Shown here one piece after another: positions 18,132 through 26,360 of a stretch of 62,704 bases of DNA (positions are counted from its first letter, which is position 1; every line of letters starts with the position of its first letter). The position numbers were made by a program, and so were the translations under genes. A model generated the notes under the pieces. That model did no database searches and was not told the origin of the DNA. It saw only the letters and a list, made by a program, of their open reading frames with translations. This DNA is from DAOUBF01 sp034432795 (GTDB taxonomy: Bacteria; Chloroflexota; Anaerolineae; DSLN01): positions 1 through 62,704 of the forward strand of contig DAOUBF010000020.1 in assembly GCA_034432795.1 (NCBI GenBank). The letters are read 5' to 3'.

Positions 18132-18902
18132 ATGGCGGTTCTGGCCCTGGCGCTCGCCGGGCTGGCCGTGTGGTGGCTGGTGCAGGGCATTGCCCGTGGG
18201 GAGCCGGACGACTCGTGGGAGCGGGTGCGGGCGCGGGGCGTGCTGCGCATCGGGAGTGACCTGAGCTACCCACCGTTTGGCTTCGTGGATGAGAGAGGAC
18301 AGCCCGCCGGGTTGGATGTGGACCTGGGGCGCGCGCTGGCGGCGCGGCTGGGGCTGCGGGCCGAGTTCGTCAACCTGGGCTATGATGGGCTGTACGATGC
18401 CTTGTATGCAGGGCAGGTGGATGTCCTGATTTCAGCGCTGGTGATTGACCCCCTGCGCATGGATGACTTCGCCTATACGCAGCCGTACTTCAACGCCGGG
18501 CAGGTGCTCGTCGTCCGCCGGGATGGGCCGTCGCCCCAGGGGATGGGCGACCTGGCGGGCCTGCGGCTGGCAGTGGAGTTGGGGTCGGATGGGGATGTGG
18601 AGGCGCGGCGCTGGGCGCGGCGGCTGCCGGGGCTGGAGGTCCAGGCCTGGCCGGACCCGCTGGAGGCGCTGGCCGCAGTGGAATCTGGCCAGGCGGATGT
18701 GGCCCTGGTGGATGCCATCTCGGCACGGACGGCCCTTCGGGATCGTCCGGCGTTGCACATCAGCGGCGAGCCGGTGACGTACGAGCCTTATGCGGTTGTC
18801 GTGCGGCGGCGCGACCAGGGCCTGTTTGAGGTCATAGAGCGGACGCTGAATGCCTTGAGAGCGGATGGGACGTTGAGGCAGCTTTTTGAGCGCTGGCTAT
18901 GA
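18132..18902 (+). CDS. Family 3 extracellular solute-binding protein
   Basis: A 256-residue amino-acid-type binding protein (SBP_bac_3). A signal-anchor helix (VLALALAGLAVWWLVQGIA) is followed by GVLRIGSDLSYPPFGFVDE, the classic start of the mature domain. VDLGRALAARLG and QVDVLISALVID are further family signatures. It should bind a polar amino acid or similar ligand outside the membrane, but no permease or ATPase gene is adjacent, so it may be an orphan or sensor subunit. I start at the ATG at 18132. An upstream ATG at 18063 overlaps the previous gene and would add repeat-encoded residues. Its stop overlaps the convergent ftcD end by 6 bp. Confidence 0.87.
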   Translation: MAVLALALAGLAVWWLVQGIARGEPDDSWERVRARGVLRIGSDLSYPPFGFVDERGQPAGLDVDLGRALAARLGLRAEFVNLGYDGLYDALYAGQVDVLISALVIDPLRMDDFAYTQPYFNAGQVLVVRRDGPSPQGMGDLAGLRLAVELGSDGDVEARRWARRLPGLEVQAWPDPLEALAAVESGQADVALVDAISARTALRDRPALHISGEPVTYEPYAVVVRRRDQGLFEVIERTLNALRADGTLRQLFERWL

Positions 18903-20432
18903 AGGCAAATGCCCCCGCTCCGTGACGGTTTGCGCCACCGCCGCCTCCAGCTCGGCAGCGCGGCGGCGCAGGTCGGCCAGTTCCGTCAGCCAGGCGCGGG
19001 CCGTTTCCCGGTCGGTCATGTTGGCGGCGTTGGTGCGCACGTTCAGCCCGGCGCATTCCACCGCAGCGCGGGCCATGTGGGCAGCGCTGCCTGCGTCCGT
19101 GAGCGTGTTGGTGTTGCCCTGTTCGGCGACGGCCTGAGCCAGCTCCAACGCGCGGACGCCCGCCCGCGCCACGCGGAGCGGCACGGCGGCGGCCCCGGCC
19201 AGGGCGTGCTGGATGGCCGCCTCGCGTCTGGCTCTCTCCTCCTCTGTCCCCTGGGGCAGGCGGTAGGCCGCCATGACGGCCTCAAAGGCGGCGCTGTCCT
19301 CCGCCATCGCCGCCACCAGGTCGCGGCGGAGGGCCTGCGCCTGGGTCAGCACGCGCTGCATCTCGGCTTCGGCCTCGGCGTACTTCTTCTTGCCGACGGT
19401 CAGCCCGGCGACCATTTGGGCCAGGGCGGCGGCCAGCGCCCCGGCCAACGCCGCGACCGCGCCTCCGCCCGGCGTGGCTGTGGGCGCGGCCACGCTGTCC
19501 ACAAAGTCGGCGATAGACGCGGCCTGGGCCTCGGCGGCCTGAACCTCGGCCAGGCGGTTCTCCAGGATCTGGCCCAGCTCAAATTTGTCCAGTTGGAGGT
19601 ACCACTGCGCGGTTTCAATCAGCGCGGCCTGGGGGGCCAGGCCGACCAGTTCGCTGTAGGCGATACCCACGCCGTAGCGTTGGGCCTCGCGCCGGATGAG
19701 TTCCACCACGCGGTAGATGGGCGTCTTGCGGAAATCGGTCAAGTTGATAGAGACCTGCGCCCGACCTTCTACCAGGAGGCCCAATGCCTTGACATAACGC
19801 AGGCCGCCGCTGGAGAAGCGGATGGCTTTGGCGATCTTCTTAGCGATCTCCACATCGGAGGTGGTCAGGTAGACGTTGTAGGCGATGAGAAAGGGGCGTG
19901 CGCCGATGACGGTGGCGCCGGCAGGCCCCAGCCGGGCCGGGCCGAAGTCGGGGGCGCGGTCGGGGTTGGTGGCGATCTCGGCCTTCAGGCCCTCGTACTC
20001 GCCGCGGCGGATGTTTTCCAGGTTTTCACGGTCGGGTCGGGTGGCGGCGGCTTCGTAGAGATACACCGGGATACCCAACTCCTTGCCCACGCGCTCGCCC
20101 AATTGCCGCGCCAGCGCCACGCATTCCTCCATGGTCACGCCTTCCAGGGGGACGAAGGGGACGACGTCGGTGGCGCCGATGCGCGGGTGCTCGCCGCGAT
20201 GGTGGTCCAGGTCAATGAGTTGGACGGCTTTGGCAATGGCTGCATAGGCGGCTTCCAGGGCGGCCTCCGGTGGGCCGACGAAGGTGACCACCGTGCGATT
20301 GTGGTCCACGTCGCTGTGGTGGTCCAGCACGATCACGCCTTCCACGCTGCGGATGGTAGCGAGGATAGCCTCAATCACCTCGCGCCGTCGTCCCTCGCTG
20401 AAGTTGGGCACGCATTCAACCAGACGCTTCAC
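18897..20432 (-). CDS. ftcD: Glutamate formimidoyltransferase / formimidoyltetrahydrofolate cyclodeaminase fusion
   Basis: A 511-residue bifunctional enzyme. Residues 1-300 are the formimidoyltransferase (starting VECVPNFSEGR, with DHHRGEHPRIGATDVVPF), which moves the formimino group from formiminoglutamate to tetrahydrofolate. Residues 310-511 are the cyclodeaminase (SVAAPTATPGGGAVAALAG), which releases ammonia to give methenyl-THF. This is the end of histidine degradation and feeds C1 metabolism. The fused form is well known in animals and several bacteria. No hut genes are adjacent. The start ATG is followed directly by the family N-terminus. Confidence 0.93.
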   Translation of the reverse strand: MKRLVECVPNFSEGRRREVIEAILATIRSVEGVIVLDHHSDVDHNRTVVTFVGPPEAALEAAYAAIAKAVQLIDLDHHRGEHPRIGATDVVPFVPLEGVTMEECVALARQLGERVGKELGIPVYLYEAAATRPDRENLENIRRGEYEGLKAEIATNPDRAPDFGPARLGPAGATVIGARPFLIAYNVYLTTSDVEIAKKIAKAIRFSSGGLRYVKALGLLVEGRAQVSINLTDFRKTPIYRVVELIRREAQRYGVGIAYSELVGLAPQAALIETAQWYLQLDKFELGQILENRLAEVQAAEAQAASIADFVDSVAAPTATPGGGAVAALAGALAAALAQMVAGLTVGKKKYAEAEAEMQRVLTQAQALRRDLVAAMAEDSAAFEAVMAAYRLPQGTEEERARREAAIQHALAGAAAVPLRVARAGVRALELAQAVAEQGNTNTLTDAGSAAHMARAAVECAGLNVRTNAANMTDRETARAWLTELADLRRRAAELEAAVAQTVTERGHLPS

Positions 20433-20458
20433 ATGGGCCTCCCAGGATAGCCTTTGAC

Positions 20459-20482
20459 AGGGCAGGCACAGGGGCCTGCCCT
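20459..20482. terminator. Hairpin between ftcD and the toxin gene
   Basis: AGGGCAGGC and GCCTGCCCT pair with a 6-nt loop. It sits 17 bp before the DUF3368 stop and may terminate the minus-strand defence genes. It also marks the edge of the AT-richer island. Confidence 0.5.
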
Positions 20483-20499
20483 AACGATTAGCTGACCCC

Positions 20500-20994
20500 C
20501 TACTCGCCGGCAAGTTCCAGCACGCGGCGCACCACGTCATCCCTCAGACGAATACCACCTTGTTGAAGCTGCTCAATCAGCGGCTGCACGGCATCCACAT
20601 AGCCAAGCTGCTTCGCCTTGAGCAAGATGCCTAAGGTGCCCGTGATGGTCAGCCCCAGCCGTCGGGCGTGCTGTCTTCCCAGGCGTTCGTCTACGATGAG
20701 CAGGTCGGCATTAAGCTCCTGGGCCAGAGCGATAGCCTGGGCCTCGCCCCGGTCCAGATCGACCAACAGGTCGGCGCGGCGTGGGTCGGAGAGGGGCTGC
20801 ACGCGAATCCAGGGGGCCGCCTGAATCGCGGCGGCGCCTATTCTCTCCACCCCGCCGGCCAGCATTTCCTCATAGACCGCCGGCGGCACCAGCACCTCGC
20901 CGTAGAGGTCGCGCAGCAGGTGCAGTTTGCTGATCAGAGCCAGCGCAATGAGCGGCGTGGTGTTGGTCACGACCGTGCGCAGAGTCTCAGGCAT
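20500..20994 (-). CDS. PIN-like toxin, DUF3368 family
   Basis: A 164-residue DUF3368 protein with PIN-type features: an N-terminal NTTPLIAL (Asn11 in place of the first acidic residue), VPPAVYEEML, DRGEAQAIALA and LIVDERLGRQHARRLGL then TGTLGILL. PIN proteins are metal-dependent ribonucleases. DUF3368 members are usually toxins paired with UPF0175 antitoxins, exactly the pair seen here. The start overlaps the end of the UPF0175 gene by 8 bp, so the two are cotranslated. The last ~15 residues look unaltered, so the gene is probably intact. Confidence 0.88.
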   Translation of the reverse strand: MPETLRTVVTNTTPLIALALISKLHLLRDLYGEVLVPPAVYEEMLAGGVERIGAAAIQAAPWIRVQPLSDPRRADLLVDLDRGEAQAIALAQELNADLLIVDERLGRQHARRLGLTITGTLGILLKAKQLGYVDAVQPLIEQLQQGGIRLRDDVVRRVLELAGE

Positions 20995-21250
20995 GGGTCA
21001 GGTCCTCGTCCAGTTCGTCGGCGCCTACGCCGATAGGGGAGAGGCCGAAGCGGCCCAGGGCGAACATGAAGGCCACCCGACTCATGCCAGCTAGGCGAGC
21101 GGCCATCCCGGTGGAGATGCGGCCCATCTCGTACAGCTTGACGGCCAGCAACAGCCGCGCCTCCGCAGCAAACGTCTCTTCATCCTCCTTTAAGGAGAGG
21201 AGCAGGTCGCCAGGGTAAGGTATGGCTAACATGCGAACTTCGTCGGACAT
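20987..21250 (-). CDS. UPF0175 family antitoxin
   Basis: An 87-residue UPF0175 protein. The core LLLAVKLYEMGRISTGMAARLAGMSRVAFMFALGR is the predicted helix-turn-helix, and the C-terminal GLSPIGVGADELDEDL binds or is recognised by the toxin in this family. It should neutralise the DUF3368 toxin and repress the operon. I chose the ATG at 21250, which follows GGAGGAAGCG; the frame continues upstream only by chance. It overlaps the toxin gene by 8 bp. Confidence 0.88.
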   Translation of the reverse strand: MSDEVRMLAIPYPGDLLLSLKEDEETFAAEARLLLAVKLYEMGRISTGMAARLAGMSRVAFMFALGRFGLSPIGVGADELDEDLTHA

Positions 21251-21294
21251 CGCTTCCTCCGTGTTTGCTGAATTCTTCAGATAATCCGTTACCA

Positions 21295-21408
21295 TCAGAT
21301 TAATGGCCTGGCCCGTTCCCACGGCGGGTTCTTCAGGGTCACCACCGCGCCAATCTTGAGGTCATGCTCTGCTTTCTGGCACCAGTTCCTCGCCGTCACC
21401 GCATTCAT
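21295..21408 (-). pseudogene. Truncated HEPN domain protein (remnant)
   Basis: A 37-codon frame that begins inside the stop of the nucleotidyltransferase gene (ATGA overlap). It reads like the first helix of HEPN proteins (ARNWCQKAEHDLKIGA, then NPPW) and then stops at TGA. Normal HEPN partners are about 120-140 residues and carry the catalytic RxxxxH motif, which is missing. I infer that the toxin half of an MNT-HEPN pair was truncated, probably by the deletion or insertion that joined it to the UPF0175 gene. Confidence 0.6.
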
Positions 21409-21728
21409 ATGGCCACCCCTTCCTTCAGCACGTAATAGGTCAGGTATCCCGTGTCTTTTGCCCGTTCCTGCGCGGTTTTTTCCGATTGGACAAAGACATC
21501 AGCGAAGATACCCTCCAGGGCCAGCCCCCAGCAGATGCGCGAGGCAATGGCCTGGCGTTGGTGGAAATCGGCCTCGCTGTCAATCATCACATAGAAGTCC
21601 CAATCGCTATCGGGACGGGCTTCGCCGCGCGCACGGCTGCCAAAAAGCAAAATGCGGCGGACGCTATAACCGGCACGCTCTACTTCTTCCTGGATGATGG
21701 CTTTTGCTTTCGCAAGTATCTTTTCCAT
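21405..21728 (-). CDS. MNT-type nucleotidyltransferase (minimal)
   Basis: A 107-residue minimal nucleotidyltransferase. The motif LFGSRARGEARPDSDWDF carries Gly30-Ser31 and the acidic pair Asp42/Asp44 that bind the metal-nucleotide. In type VII toxin-antitoxin systems MNT proteins neutralise HEPN RNases, partly by AMPylation. A start at 21779 would be possible, but the ATG at 21728 (MEKILAKAKAII) matches family length. Its HEPN partner directly downstream is cut short, so this gene may be a leftover antitoxin. Confidence 0.85.
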   Translation of the reverse strand: MEKILAKAKAIIQEEVERAGYSVRRILLFGSRARGEARPDSDWDFYVMIDSEADFHQRQAIASRICWGLALEGIFADVFVQSEKTAQERAKDTGYLTYYVLKEGVAI

Positions 21729-21787
21729 GGCTTGCCACCAGATCAATATCGGCTGGCCGGTCTGGGCGCTATCCAGCATGGGTGTGC

Positions 21788-22726
21788 TTAAATAAGAAGT
21801 ATTTTGAAGATCGCTTCACGTTTATTTTCATCTTCAAGGACATCCTCAACGGTGAACCAGTGGTTGACAGCATCGCGGTTGATTTCAAGATCATCCTTGG
21901 CTTTCTGTGTCAGTGATAACCCTTGAAGGATAAGGAGCGTTGTAGATTGGGGGTTCTCTTGTTTGGCCCGGCGGAGGCTCTTAATGGCAGCTCCTACGCG
22001 TTCCAGAACGCCGGCTGTGTCTATGCCGCCCTTAATCTCAATAGCTGCCTGAACCTTGTCGTTCTGATAGATCGCTATATCGGGTTCATCAGCGAATATC
22101 ACGACCCGCCCGTCTCTCAATTCCATTCTTACCCCCTCTTTTTCAACGGCTACAAGTTCCCTCTCCCTAAGCCTCCGCTGCAGGATTCCCTTGATGATGA
22201 TCTCAACGCGACTTCCCTTTGTATTCTGCCAGGACCCCTGCGCTTGAGAGCCTGCTGCCATCCCACGCCACAGATCAAATTCGCGTGCGTCTATCTGTTC
22301 ATCAAGCTCGACGAGGTGACTGATGACCTGGTTCAAATGTCTGGCAATAGCTAAAGCGGTTTCGTCGCTAGGGGAATCTTTCCCGGTTTCATAGCGGCTA
22401 ACCGAAAGTCCTATCCGGTTCATAGACTTTTGTGATACCATAGACAGCATCCGGTAATATCCAACGGAACCCGATACGTTTTGCAAAACGACAGGATGTG
22501 CAAAGACAATGATCGGCTTGATGCCGCGATGAACGATCTTATCCCATGCCTGTTTTGATATGCTTAAATGGCCTAAATCCCAGTCCAGAGTCTCGCCCTT
22601 GATCTGTTCAATCTCACTGGCTACTGTGGTGAGTCCCCACTCGTGAAGCTTCTGATGAAAGAACTCGCTTTTGGTCAGTTGATCTACGGACCATGCTGTA
22701 TAATCTCCACGAGATGCCCTTATCAT
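21788..22726 (-). CDS. Type II restriction endonuclease, XcyI-like
   Basis: A 312-residue protein resembling the XcyI family of type II endonucleases, whose known members cut CCCGGG. The C-terminal half contains a PD-(D/E)xK site: Pro215-Asp216 in FADEPDIAIY, then Glu230-Ile-Lys232 in AAIEIKGG. Family-like stretches DLWRGMAAGSQAQGSWQN and GVLERVGAAIKSL are also present. It begins within the stop of the methyltransferase (ATGA overlap). Codon use and base composition are clearly AT-richer than the flanking genes, a sign of horizontal transfer. The recognition sequence is inferred from the family only. Confidence 0.8.
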   Translation of the reverse strand: MIRASRGDYTAWSVDQLTKSEFFHQKLHEWGLTTVASEIEQIKGETLDWDLGHLSISKQAWDKIVHRGIKPIIVFAHPVVLQNVSGSVGYYRMLSMVSQKSMNRIGLSVSRYETGKDSPSDETALAIARHLNQVISHLVELDEQIDAREFDLWRGMAAGSQAQGSWQNTKGSRVEIIIKGILQRRLRERELVAVEKEGVRMELRDGRVVIFADEPDIAIYQNDKVQAAIEIKGGIDTAGVLERVGAAIKSLRRAKQENPQSTTLLILQGLSLTQKAKDDLEINRDAVNHWFTVEDVLEDENKREAIFKILLI

Positions 22727-24054
22727 GGCTTACTCCAGATGACTATACTCTCTCGAACCGGCACGCGCCCATACTTCCCCATTTGCTGGGAACTATTCCC
22801 CTTGTAGCGGGCCACAATGATCTGCTCAACCTGGAACCCTGCCTCCTCTGCCATCTCTGAAAGCACAAGATCAACGGGCAATAGCTCTCCTTCAAATCTC
22901 ACGTTGTCCACGACCATAGCGACTTTTGCTCCTGGCGCCAGGGTGCGTGCCCATTCGTGGATCACTTTTTCCATATCTACAAAATAGCCGGTGAGCATGT
23001 CTGGGATACGGGGGTTATTCAGTGCTTTCCTTCTTTCTCTCAGGATGTCCACAACCTCTCTCACAGCAGGATGAGAGGGTTGTTCATGAGCCTCCACTTT
23101 GGCTTCAATATGCGATCGTAAGATGCCAAACCGTAGGGCTTTCAACTCGGTGAAGTCTCGGACGAAGTGGAAGCACAACTCTAGAGCGTAGGTGCGCGTG
23201 TAGTCATAACGATTGGCATAGGGGGGCGATGTGATGATGGCCGTCGGCTGACGCTCAAAGGGTATAACACTGAGGTCACGAGCATCTCCCAGATACACGA
23301 CCGGTTGCAGTGCCCGATCCCATTTGAACTCCTTGATCAGTTGAATGTCTCGTTCAGCTTCATTCACCTTTCTCAGGAGAACTTCGTCCGGTGAAGCAGT
23401 CTTCTTATTCCGTACTAAGCGTAAGAACTGACCGTCTTTGGATGTGAGGCTACAGGACTCCAGGATAGAGAAGAACAAGAGCAAGAAAATATCCTTAAGG
23501 GGCGGTGCCAGTTCATCAATGACCGTTTTCCACTTTCGCAGCATCAGAAGCGTCTCCGGCGGGAAGGCCACGTTCATGATGGCGACATCTAGAGCGACAG
23601 GGGCGGGAGGGGCTTCCCCAACTCTGTCCCTGAGCTTTTTAAAGGTCTCCTTCACCTGGCCGGGTTGCAGTGTGTAAAACAGCGGTAGAGTTTGAGCCAC
23701 GAACACAGCAACCGGAAGTCTGTCAATGCCGATGGAGGGGATGCCCTGTTGCGAAGCTGCGAACAACGTCGTTCCCATGCCGCAGAAAGGATCGAAGAGA
23801 TAATCGTTCTCACCCAAGTTAAGGCGAGAGATGAACTCCTCAACGAAACGGAAGGCGAATGCCTCTTTATACCGGTAGAGCCGCAGGACGGGTATCTCTT
23901 TATTCCCCACATAAGAGACCAAGCTGGCTAGTTGGAGTTCTTCCCGTAGCCTGGAGGCGAACTTGTCTTCAAGGCGGTCGCGGTCGGTGTAGCGCGTTGC
24001 CTTCTGGGTAGGTTGTGTCAGAATATTCTCTTCAAAGAGTTGGAGTTGTTGCAT
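22723..24054 (-). CDS. DNA methyltransferase of the restriction-modification pair (likely N4-cytosine)
   Basis: A 443-residue methyltransferase. The SAM-binding motif DPFCGMGTT lies at 88-96 and the catalytic motif TSPPYANRYDYT at about 273-284. SPPY is typical of N4-cytosine enzymes (also some N6-adenine ones). It protects host DNA from the overlapping XcyI-like nuclease. It is the first gene of the operon behind a good promoter, so the protective enzyme is made first. The gene is AT-rich compared with neighbours. Confidence 0.87.
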   Translation of the reverse strand: MQQLQLFEENILTQPTQKATRYTDRDRLEDKFASRLREELQLASLVSYVGNKEIPVLRLYRYKEAFAFRFVEEFISRLNLGENDYLFDPFCGMGTTLFAASQQGIPSIGIDRLPVAVFVAQTLPLFYTLQPGQVKETFKKLRDRVGEAPPAPVALDVAIMNVAFPPETLLMLRKWKTVIDELAPPLKDIFLLLFFSILESCSLTSKDGQFLRLVRNKKTASPDEVLLRKVNEAERDIQLIKEFKWDRALQPVVYLGDARDLSVIPFERQPTAIITSPPYANRYDYTRTYALELCFHFVRDFTELKALRFGILRSHIEAKVEAHEQPSHPAVREVVDILRERRKALNNPRIPDMLTGYFVDMEKVIHEWARTLAPGAKVAMVVDNVRFEGELLPVDLVLSEMAEEAGFQVEQIIVARYKGNSSQQMGKYGRVPVRESIVIWSKP

Positions 24055-24130
24055 ACTCGGCGCCCTTAAGCTCTCACAGAGAGATTATAAGCAAAATTGT
24101 GCCCACTCGCTGTATTTTCATCCTGGCCCC

Positions 24131-24158
24131 ATTATAAATGACTTCAGGGAACCGTCAA
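24131..24158 (-). promoter_or_regulatory. Promoter of the restriction-modification operon
   Basis: On the minus strand TTGACG (24158-24153) is followed after 16 bp by TATAAT (24136-24131), about 80 bp upstream of the methyltransferase. A second TATAAT lies at 24089-24084. Confidence 0.6.
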
Positions 24159-24236
24159 CAGGCTGTGGGGTTGGGGACCTTAACGAATGGCGGCTGGCCA
24201 ATGGAAGGGGTAGAATAGAGGGGGACGGCGGATAAG

Positions 24237-25397
24237 ATGATAGAGCAGCATGTGCAGATAGATGAGGAGCGGCAACGACAGGCGCGGCGCTATGCCCGCA
24301 TCCGACGGCGCCTGCTCGTGCTTGACCTGGCGTTGGGCGGTTTGTACCTGATCGTGCTCCTGGTCTCCGGCGCGTCGGCGCAGTTGGAAGCTGCGCTGCG
24401 GCAGGTGAGCGATCATCCCCTGTGGCTCGTCGGCGCTTATGTGACGCTTGTCCTGGGCGTCTATGGGCTGGCGCTCATGCCGTTGAGCTTCTACAGCAGC
24501 TACATTTTGCCGCATCGCTTCGGCCTGTCCACCCAGACGGTGCGCGGCTGGGTCGCCGACCAGGTCAAGGGGGCGGTGGTGGGCGGCCTCTTGGGCCTGG
24601 CGTTGATTGAGGCGACCTATGCGCTGTTGCGGGCGGCCCCGGCGACCTGGTGGCTGTGGGCCGGGGTCGGCTATCTGTTCTTCACCGTGATCATGGCGAA
24701 CCTCGCCCCTGTCCTGCTCGTCCCACTTTTCTTCAAGTTGACGCCTATCGCCGACCAGGACCTGGCGGCGCGGCTGACGCGCCTGGCGGAGCGAGCGGGG
24801 ACGCATGTGCGCGGCGTGTTCACAATAGACCTGAGCCGCCGGACGAAGGCGGCCAACGCAGCGCTGATGGGCCTGGGCACCACCCGGCGCATCGTCCTGG
24901 GCGATACGCTTCTGCGCGAGTTCACCCCGGACGAGATTGAGACGGTCCTGGCGCACGAACTCGGCCATCATGTTCATCGCGATATTCCCCTGCTGATCGT
25001 CAGCCAGTCCATTTTAACGCTGGGTGGGCTATATCTGGCCCATCGGGTGTTGCTGGCAACGGCGACGGCGTTCGGCTTTCGCGGGCCGGATGACATCGCC
25101 GCCTTTCCGCTGTTCATGCTGACACTGGGCGCATTCAGCCTGGTGACCATGCCGCTGGCGAACGCGCTCTCCCGCTGGCGGGAGCGCCTGGCCGATGCAT
25201 ATGCGTTGACCGCCAGCGGCAAGCCCCTGGCCTTCGCCTCGGCGCTGACCCGGCTGGCGAATCAGAACCTGGCTGAGGTGGACCCGGAACCCTGGGTGGT
25301 GTGGCTGCTGTACGATCACCCCCCGCTGGGGCAGCGCATCGCGGCGGCCATCGGACGGAAGACGGAGGACGGAGGACGGAAGACAGGCGTTGGATGA
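24237..25397 (+). CDS. M48 family membrane metalloprotease (Ste24/CAAX protease-like)
   Basis: A 386-residue integral membrane zinc protease. The zinc motif HELGHH starts at His240, and the third ligand glutamate lies in the RERLADAYAL segment. Several hydrophobic segments flank it, as in Ste24-type CAAX proteases. Bacterial members take part in membrane protein quality control. The last ~14 residues (GRKTEDGGRKTGVG) are encoded by a heptamer repeat array and are probably not part of the ancestral protein. It starts at ATG, divergent from the restriction-modification operon. Confidence 0.9.
   Translation: MIEQHVQIDEERQRQARRYARIRRRLLVLDLALGGLYLIVLLVSGASAQLEAALRQVSDHPLWLVGAYVTLVLGVYGLALMPLSFYSSYILPHRFGLSTQTVRGWVADQVKGAVVGGLLGLALIEATYALLRAAPATWWLWAGVGYLFFTVIMANLAPVLLVPLFFKLTPIADQDLAARLTRLAERAGTHVRGVFTIDLSRRTKAANAALMGLGTTRRIVLGDTLLREFTPDEIETVLAHELGHHVHRDIPLLIVSQSILTLGGLYLAHRVLLATATAFGFRGPDDIAAFPLFMLTLGAFSLVTMPLANALSRWRERLADAYALTASGKPLAFASALTRLANQNLAEVDPEPWVVWLLYDHPPLGQRIAAAIGRKTEDGGRKTGVG
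25353..25387. repeat. Heptamer array, five units of RGACGGA
   Basis: Five consecutive 7-bp units, GGACGGA, AGACGGA, GGACGGA, GGACGGA and AGACAGG, form the last codons of the M48 gene. This is the cleanest array in the window. Confidence 0.85.
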
Positions 25398-25484
25398 CCT
25401 TCCGGGTGGCGGGCCGGGCGCTTACAGGGGAACTTTTGTGCCCCTGGCTGCGTCTTAGGAGCAGGAGAGATGGAGGAGGCAGAG

Positions 25485-26234
25485 ATGATCAAGGCGCTCA
25501 TTTACGCTGTTGTAGCGGCTGTGCTGCTCACGGCCTGTGGCGGGGCGCTGCCAACGCCGGCGCCTACGCCGGGGGAGCAGAACACACCGTTGCCAACATC
25601 GGCTGTCAGGCCGACCGAGGATCCGCGCTACGGCCACGCGCCCGATTATAGCTGGGTGCGCGGCCAACTCCAGTTGGGTTCGGGCAAGGAGAGTTGCTGG
25701 TATATCCAGTATGACCCGGCAGGCAACGACCCGTATGGCGGTCAGTTGCTGCTCATCGGCAACATGCCCGATATCTTCAAGAGCGGGGACTTCGTCCAGG
25801 TGCGCGGCCAGTTTGACACCAGCGTGGGGCCGGCGGCGCCGCCCTGCAGCGGCACGCCCTACCGCTTCACCGGCATTGAGCTTCTGAGTGGCGCTGCACT
25901 CTCAGGGTCCCAGGCGACGCCTGGGCCGCAGGCCACGCCGGGCAGCGCGGAGCAATCCCCCACGCCCCCAGCGGAGGACAGCCGCTACGGCCATGCGCCG
26001 GACTATAGCTGGCTGCGCGGCCAGATCGTGGTGACAGGCATCCAGGGTGGCTGTACCTACCTGGTGTATGACCCGTTGGGGAAGGATAAATATGGGGGCC
26101 GGGTGGTGCCAGAAGGCGACCTGGGGGACATCAAGAACGGCGAGTTCGTGGTCGTGACTGGCGGCTTTAGCGATGGGCCTCACGAGATGTGCCCCGGCAC
26201 GTTCTACCGGATAACGTCTATCAAGCGTCAGTGA
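25485..26234 (+). CDS. Lipoprotein with duplicated ~80-residue domain
   Basis: A 249-residue lipoprotein. The signal peptide ends at LTAC with lipidated Cys18. A Thr/Pro-rich linker follows. The mature part has two homologous units that both begin RYGHAPDYSW(V/L)RGQ (about residues 48 and 166) and share YDP...GKDKYGG/GNDPYGG and GDFVQV/GEFVVV patterns. A linker of the form ATPGPQATPG joins them. I do not recognise the domain by name; an OB-like beta-barrel is possible. The ATG at 25485 follows GGAGGAGG. It is probably surface-exposed. It converges with the next gene across a strong hairpin. Confidence 0.82.
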   Translation: MIKALIYAVVAAVLLTACGGALPTPAPTPGEQNTPLPTSAVRPTEDPRYGHAPDYSWVRGQLQLGSGKESCWYIQYDPAGNDPYGGQLLLIGNMPDIFKSGDFVQVRGQFDTSVGPAAPPCSGTPYRFTGIELLSGAALSGSQATPGPQATPGSAEQSPTPPAEDSRYGHAPDYSWLRGQIVVTGIQGGCTYLVYDPLGKDKYGGRVVPEGDLGDIKNGEFVVVTGGFSDGPHEMCPGTFYRITSIKRQ

Positions 26235-26261
26235 GAGGGGCGTCACCCCCTCCCTCTCCCT

Positions 26262-26330
26262 CCCCTGTCCAGGGGGAGGGAAGTTGCTCCCCTCCCAACC
26301 AACCGGGATGAATCCCGGTACTGGGTGGGG
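26262..26330. repeat. Dispersed GC-rich repeat copy
   Basis: Copy of the element at 16695-16756, with the same AGGGGGAGGGAAGTT block and a core CCGGGATGAATCCC then GGTACTGGGTGGGG at 26303-26330. Confidence 0.8.
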
Positions 26331-26360
26331 GAGGGTGGGGGGAGAGAACCAGGCTTAAAG

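Noticed and set aside
21295..21297. The TGA ending the HEPN-like frame as a selenocysteine codon, since SelB is encoded nearby.
   Set aside because: The sequence after the TGA in that frame does not continue the HEPN domain and no SECIS-like hairpin is evident.
21788..22726. An HTH-like stretch (SQKSMNRIGLSVSRYETGK) in the endonuclease, suggesting a fused controller protein.
   Set aside because: The segment lies within the family-conserved part of XcyI-like nucleases as I recall it. A separate regulatory domain is not needed to explain it.
25353..25387. Tandem short repeats as a CRISPR array or minisatellite gene.
   Set aside because: Units are 7 bp with no spacers and no cas genes are present.
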